NCBI RefSeq assembly: GCF_000005505.3
Contig: NC_016133.3
Location: 31,923,008-31,987,007 of the forward strand
From: Brachypodium distachyon
Lineage: Eukaryota > Streptophyta > Magnoliopsida > Poales > Poaceae
DNA length: 64,000 nucleotides
Direction of reading: 5' to 3'
Shown piece by piece: positions 58,605-64,000 of this stretch. The notes under the pieces are model-generated. The model had not been told where the DNA came from. It saw nothing but the letters and a program-made list of their open reading frames with translations, and did not search any database. The number at the start of each line of letters is the position of its first letter. Position 1 is the stretch's first letter. The translations under genes were made by a program, and so were the position numbers.

Positions 58605-60621
58605 CTGCAAATCAACAAAAACACATCAATAAGTGGAAAACCAACTATGTGATTGGACATTTGTCATTTACATGGCAGTAATAAAAGTACATGTGCCCAA
58701 CCATGAGTGTCTATGCAACACATATGAATGAGTAATTGAGTACACTCATGATACAATGAGACAAACATTTCAGAAAACCAACAGGAAATTGGTTCAATTA
58801 TCATAAATTAAAACTTGTAAGATCAATACAATAACAAGAAAGATCAAATATCAGGATCTTCTTTGCGCAACAAAAAAAAACAATCAGGATCCTCTTACAT
58901 CCAAAATAATGTGGTAGGTAACATCTTAAGTAATTGGACCACATTATATTACATGGGCTGAATTCCAAAAGTAAAACACAAGGTTAAACCAATCCCAATC
59001 AAACAATTAACTGCAATGAAACTCTGAATGCTTTTCTGACAAACCAAGTGGATCCCCAGGTAACGTCAGAAGCAATTGTCTTACTCGCAGGAATGAGGTG
59101 ATTAACATTCTTTCACTACCGTCCATAATAGGGTGACACAATGCTGCCTGAGATCTAGCAGTGTTTTATCCATCAATCTTTCTACAGAAAGCCTAGTTTT
59201 TTTTTTACTTAGATGCTGTAGAAATGTTGTTAGTTTTTGGTTAACAGCGATAATGGTGGCTTCCTATGTTCTGTATTATTTCCACAATACTGTGTGCTCC
59301 ACTTGATACAGGAAAACGTACCATAGGTGTGCATAGAAACTAGGGAGATCTATCCAAGGGATGGTATCCAACATAGTTTTCCATTAAAGTAGGATTGAGA
59401 AAACAGATTGTGTAAGTTGAACATAACTAGTACAGAGTATGAAGTACAGTAATTCCACATTCTCCTTGAATCTCAGTGGATTCATGACCTTAGGAAGTAA
59501 CAGAGTTTCACACTATATGAACCATTAAAGGCATTTGGCTATCCATTATTCTTAATACTAGCCAATAAATATGAAACATAGCAAATTCCAACTGGGTTCC
59601 AACCCATAAAAAATGTTAAACCTAGCAGTCTTGAATACGCATTCAAAGTATATATAAATTATAAGAAGACATGTATGGGTTTACTTACCAATCCTATATA
59701 TAAATGAAACAAAGAAACATTAACAAGAGAATTCAGCTTTTCTGTTAAACAAGAAACATTAACAAGAGAATTCAGCTTTTCAGTTAAACAGAGAAATAGG
59801 AAGTGTGGTACTAATGTACAAAAGTAAACAACCATCTGTCCAAACAAGAAATTTAACTTTTCTGTTAACTCAGCCTTCATTCATAAAAAATGATATTCAG
59901 TTGATGTCTCAAGAACTGAAATGAAACGAGAAATCTGATAACGCAAATGTAGGGTTACATGCAACAGTTGAGGAATTGCCTACTGAAGAAAGGTAGCCGC
60001 AACGGAATAGACAAGAAATGCACTAAACTAAAACTCCATTTCGTCCACACAGCAGAAAAGAAGTACGAGAATTATTTAAAAGAAAGGTCGGATCTATCGC
60101 CAGTAATCTACTGAACTCGTAGCGTGACACAAATGCTAAGCTTCTCTGACAACGATCGCACACACCCCTCGACGAGCCAGCAGCGAATGGATCCAAAGAA
60201 CGCGCAAAGGGAATTCCTACAGCACGAGCGAGCAGAAAGGAGAGCATTAGCTGAACTTTCCTCTCCGGCGATACATCGAATCCTACGAGCACAAAACCGA
60301 CACCCGAACCGACAGACTTAAACACATGAATCTCTAACCATTCTCTCCTAACCGCACAAAGTCCACAGGCTCCCCGGAACAATCCGTCACCACCACACCG
60401 ACGCGAACGCAGGTACGCAACGGTCAGCCGAAGAACCAAACCATATCAACACGAATTACGGAGCACACAAAAACAGGGAATTCGCGGCTAATCGAGCAAC
60501 ACGAAAACCCGAACACGGCGCACGGATTCCGCTCGATTCCCGCGGAGAGGAACAGGGGAGGACTCGAAATCGATCAAGAATAGGAAACACAGAGAGTAAG
60601 GAAGCGAGAGCGAGGTATTAC
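58605..60621 (-). other. 5'-UTR intron of the F-box gene (inferred)
   Basis: Upstream of the start codon a cag acceptor (58607-58605) precedes the exon; about 2 kb away a GC-rich stretch ends with CACCCGG|GTAATACC (donor at 60621). The GC-rich exon would be about 60622-60850. Within the intron a 39-bp unit is tandemly repeated (59712-59750, 59751-59789). Confidence 0.55.
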
Positions 60622-60859
60622 CCGGGTGGATCTCCAGGAGGAGAACGCGGGGCGACAAGAGCGCAGCCCCGGCCGCGGCTACTCCGGAGGAGGAGATCGA
60701 GATCGCGCTCCGACGGCGGCGGCGGCGGGTGGGCACGGGCGGCGGAGGCCTGGTCGGGGTCGGGAATCGGGGGATGTCGCCCTGTCGGGCATGGGTCGCT
60801 CTCCCGACCCTCCTCGGCAGGGGCGAAGAGAACGGGGGCGAGGGAGGGGATGGGGAGCG

Positions 60860-62199
60860 TGCGCGTGGCCTATTGGTGACGTTAAGTATACAATTTCTTT
60901 CTTGGTTTGCATGTAATCTTTTTTATAGGAATCATTTATGACGAAGTTAATTACATTCCAATGATGCATTGGCTGGATCCGGTTAAAGCGTACGTCGGAT
61001 TTTTCTGTAATTCTCGAACAATCTAGCTGCTGACAGTAGATAGTCTCAGCTTCCCAGGGACCGTTAGATTCGTCAGAGAAGATGGACGGCGCAGGAGGAG
61101 GAAAAAGGAAGAAAGTGAGAAGAAGAGGAACACCGGTGGACGCAATGCAAGTGGCAGAGAGCTTTTCCTGGCCCTTCTTTTTCTCCTCCCACGCGAGGAG
61201 ACCGACAGAAGGCAGCATTCCCTCCTTTTCTTACCCTGCTGCAGTGAACACCTCGCACGACGACGTCAGCAGCGTGTCGCCGTCAATCTCTCACTCTCTG
61301 CAGCCTGCCTTGCTTTCCCGAGGAGGTCCTTCTTTCCTTCCTAGATCTGCCTGCCAGTGCCAGTGCCAGGTGATGGTGACAAAAAGGTAAGCTGTTTTCG
61401 CTCGCTTCTTTCTCTGCCAGATAACAATCTGCTTTTGCGTGATGCGTTTGAGAACCTCGTACCGCTGTCAATGTAAGGCTGCGACGGAAAACCTTGCCGT
61501 CAGACGCCGCAGGAAAAGTATGTGCAGGGCAGGCGAGTCAAACCAGCTATTTCACACGTCACCGAGGCTTTTCACGCTGCTACGCGCTTGCACGGGCTGT
61601 TTCGCATAGATTTTGCATTTCGATTGTCCCGTGGGTTTATTCGTTGGAAAAGATGCATGACTATTTAATACGTCTAGCAGATTATTTTACGTCCTGGCCT
61701 ACTATATGTGATTATATTTTGGGGGGAGAGAGTGTTTTATTTATTGACAAGATCAGAGATTACAACTGCGGTTACAATGAAGTCACTGCACCTAGCCGTT
61801 CCGGTCACTCCTTACAGAATCAATTTCGTTGCATATGCTCCACAATCTCCCCGGGTAGCTACAAGCTACTTGTATCTTTGCATTTGCCTCCGTGATGGTC
61901 TCATTTCACTGTAAGAGATGCTAAAGAGAAGGGTAGCTTTTACTCTCTCTCCTATAAGGCCCTCGATTACGGTACAATTGTAGTATCTGAATTCACGCAC
62001 TCACACACGCCACACTACCCCTAGTGCGTAAGTTACAACTAGAATCTATACCTATTACCCGTACACTAGATTTTCAAAGCCGCCACTGACTCTGTCGGCA
62101 ACGAACACGTTGCATTACCACTAAGTAGCAAGCAAGTGAGGCCAGAATACAAGGGTATCACAAACCCGGGTGAGACATGCGAATATGAGTTATACGGGA
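60860..62199. other. Intergenic, no supported gene
   Basis: Upstream of the F-box gene. Only short frames; none recognised. Confidence 0.45.
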
Positions 62200-62350
62200 C
62201 ACTACTACAAAACACCTCATCAGCAACGGGCAAAAAATGACATCACTGACGGTCAGGACGTCCGCCACAACATTTCTGCTAGTAATGAGGTGCTCGTCAG
62301 TGACGGGTAGGCCACCCGTTACTGATGTGGCGCCTCATGCCCGACATTGA
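62200..62350 (+). mobile_element. CACTA (EnSpm) transposon left end
   Basis: CACTACTACAAAACACC at 62200 is a CACTA-type terminus. It is followed by short subterminal repeats in both orientations (atcactgacgg, cgtcagtgacgggt, cccgttactgatg), the transposase-binding architecture of the family. No matching right end (GTAGTG) was found before 64000, so the element may run past the window or be truncated. Confidence 0.75.
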
Positions 62351-62377
62351 TAGGGAATTTGAGAAAATAAAAAAAAA

Positions 62378-63127
62378 CTAGGCCAGCTGCCCCAGGCCAG
62401 CCCCAATTCTGTCGACCTCACCGCACACGCAGGTGGCGCGGCGGCTAGAGATGGACGGAGGAGGGCCCTCCTCGGCAGCAGCGGCGACTGCTTGGTGCCC
62501 CTGGAGCCCGCACCTGCTACAGCGGCCGTGCCTCCTCGGTAGTCGCGGAGCTCCTCCTGCTACATCGGCCGCGCCGCCTCGTCGGCAACTGCTCCTCAAC
62601 ACCGACGTCCTGCAAGAGTGAGAGAAGAAAGAGAGGGAAACCGAGAGGGAGATAGGGAACCTGCAGGGCGGCGGCCGGCTCCTCCTCCTCTCCATGTCTG
62701 CGGGAAGAGCTAGAGAATAATCAGAGGGTGAGTGAGAGACAGAAATCGGAGAGAGGGAGAGAGGGAGGGGGAGAGAGAGGAAGAGACTCACCGGCGGCGG
62801 GGATGCAGCGGCTGGGGTCGGGGGCGGCGGCGGCAAGGAGGGCTGCGCCCGGCTCCTCCGCGCAGTCCTCGTCACCGTTGGATGGGGGGGAGGGGGCTGT
62901 GGCGGCCGGGGTCGCGGGGGGCGGATGGGGCGGAGGGCTGCGACGGCCGGGGTCGCGGGTGGCCGGGGCTGGGAGTCGGGCGGGGCGCAGGTCTGGAGAT
63001 GGAGGCGCCTCCATCTTGGCGACGGCAGCCTCTGCCCATCCTGCAAGCGGAGGAGAGGAAAGAAGAGGTAGATCGGGGGAGAAGAGAGGAGACGGGGAGA
63101 GGAAAGAGGAAGAGGGAGGACGGGAGT
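62378..63127. other. GC-rich low-complexity DNA, possibly CACTA interior or captured fragment
   Basis: Both strands are open for long stretches because of GC and purine/pyrimidine bias (Pro/Arg/Ser-rich on minus, Gly/Arg/Glu-rich on plus). No motif identifies a protein. A purine tract with gagagggaga repeats lies at 62615-62790. Confidence 0.5.
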
Positions 63128-63658
63128 CTGGGATGGCAATGGGTACCATTACCCGCGTATCCACCGGGTAAATCCCCGTTAGGACATGGGTTTGGGACAG
63201 AATTTTAATCCGTTGGTACGTAAATGCGAACTACTTCATACCCACCAGGTAGAGTGGGTACGAGTATGGGAATGCGTAACTCATATCCTTTTACCCGTTT
63301 ACCCATATAATAAACTCATACATGTGCGATGTGTTCCCATTTACAGTTTTAAACAATATAGTATTATCTTTTTATGTGTTGTTGTTATTTATAACGTGTT
63401 AATATAGTATTATTGATGACAAAATTGTTGTGGTTTTGAGAAATATGATGCCGTTTCTAAGGAACATGTTCTTGTTGATCAAATTTTATTAAGGGTATTT
63501 TTACCCGCAGGTACCCTTCTATCCTGATGGGTGACGGGTATGGGGAAAAGTTGTACCCGTTGCCAGGTATGGGTATGGGTAACGGGCAAGCTCAAAAAGG
63601 ACGGGTAAGGGTATGGGAAGGCTCAACCCGTACCCATACCCTGCGGGTGCCATCCCTA
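63128..63658. mobile_element. Non-autonomous hAT-type element
   Basis: Ends CTGGGATGGCA and (inverted) TAGGGATGGCA match 9-10 of 11. Flanks acgggagt (63120-63127) and acgggaga (63659-63666) make an 8-bp target duplication with one change, diagnostic of hAT. The interior is full of gggta/taccc repeats (acccgtacccataccc). It lies inside the GC-rich region, so it is younger than it. Confidence 0.8.
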
Positions 63659-63666
63659 ACGGGAGA

Positions 63667-64000
63667 GCCAGAGGAGATGGGAAGATTGGTGCGTGCGTGA
63701 GAAATAGAGAGAGAGAATGGAAGGAGTGGATGCGGACGTGCCACGTCAGCGATCCATGCCTTCACTGCCTCAGCCAATCAGAACGCAGCACACAAATTGT
63801 GCTTTCTTTCCATCAGTGGCGGTCAGGGCAGAAAGACCCGCGTGATGGGTATAAAATTTTGTTTCTTTTTCATTTTCAGTATGAGATATAAGTATTTAAT
63901 ATCCCCAAACTGATTTATAAGTATATACATATGGTCTACTTTGTGTGAAATATTAGCTACTTTCATTTTGAAGCATATCAATTGTACTTGCTTCACAAAA
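63667..64000. other. Unassigned right edge
   Basis: Purine-rich start continuing the interrupted GC-rich region, then AT-rich. No gene. Confidence 0.4.

Noticed and set aside
62378..63208. 253-codon minus and 158-codon plus frames
   Set aside because: Mutually overlapping Pro/Ser and Arg/Gly low-complexity frames in GC-rich DNA, also interrupted by the hAT boundary.
1..64000. tRNA, rRNA or CRISPR features
   Set aside because: No cloverleaf, rRNA core or regularly spaced repeat array was seen.

Overview
This is plant nuclear DNA, almost certainly from a pooid grass of the wheat/barley/Aegilops type. The evidence is the intron-bearing genes (a chloroplast glutamyl-tRNA reductase very like cereal HEMA1), several Stowaway MITEs, a CACTA end, and deeply nested Copia, Gypsy and LINE elements. 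Five host genes are supported, all on the minus strand: a CLE peptide precursor (14.4-14.7 kb), glutamyl-tRNA reductase HEMA1 (15.9-18.7 kb, 3 exons), two paralogous membrane steroid-binding proteins (MSBP/MAPR, 24.0-26.1 kb and 30.4-33.3 kb), and an F-box/LRR protein (57.2-60.8 kb).

Layout. 1-10.48 kb: a long LINE (ORF1, endonuclease, reverse transcriptase, zinc-finger region) split by a minus-strand Gypsy element (2285-7777) that has lost its integrase and most of its 3' LTR. 10.5-14.4 kb: intergenic DNA with a MITE, a candidate Helitron 3' end and a palindromic MITE. 14.4-18.7 kb: CLE and HEMA1. 19.9-23.8 kb: a Stowaway, an old interrupted segmental duplication, another copy of the palindromic MITE, and a 5'-truncated LINE with intact target-site duplications. 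24.0-33.3 kb: the two MSBP genes, separated by a 3.3-kb LINE; the first carries two Stowaways in its intron. 33.7-34.0 kb: a SINE with a perfect 16-bp target-site duplication. 36.55-56.35 kb: one complete but degenerate minus-strand Copia element (LTRs about 0.22-0.24 kb, TSD catgt/catgc). Inside it sit a second 10-kb Copia (38978-49015), a minus-strand LINE (52492-54790) and a Stowaway (54909-55146). 57-61 kb: the F-box gene with a 2-kb 5'-UTR intron. 62.2 kb onward: the left end of a CACTA element, GC-rich low-complexity DNA and a small hAT-type element with an 8-bp TSD.

The host genes do not form a pathway. HEMA1 catalyses the first committed step of tetrapyrrole (chlorophyll/heme) synthesis, and the MSBPs are heme/steroid-domain proteins, but this co-location is not evidence of a joint system. 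I found no convincing new biological system. The best leads are the plastid-like presequence on only one MSBP paralogue, the hairpin-bearing repeats in the outer Copia leader, and a GC-rich promoter-plus-ORF segment antisense to that leader. Insertion order can be read directly from the nesting.
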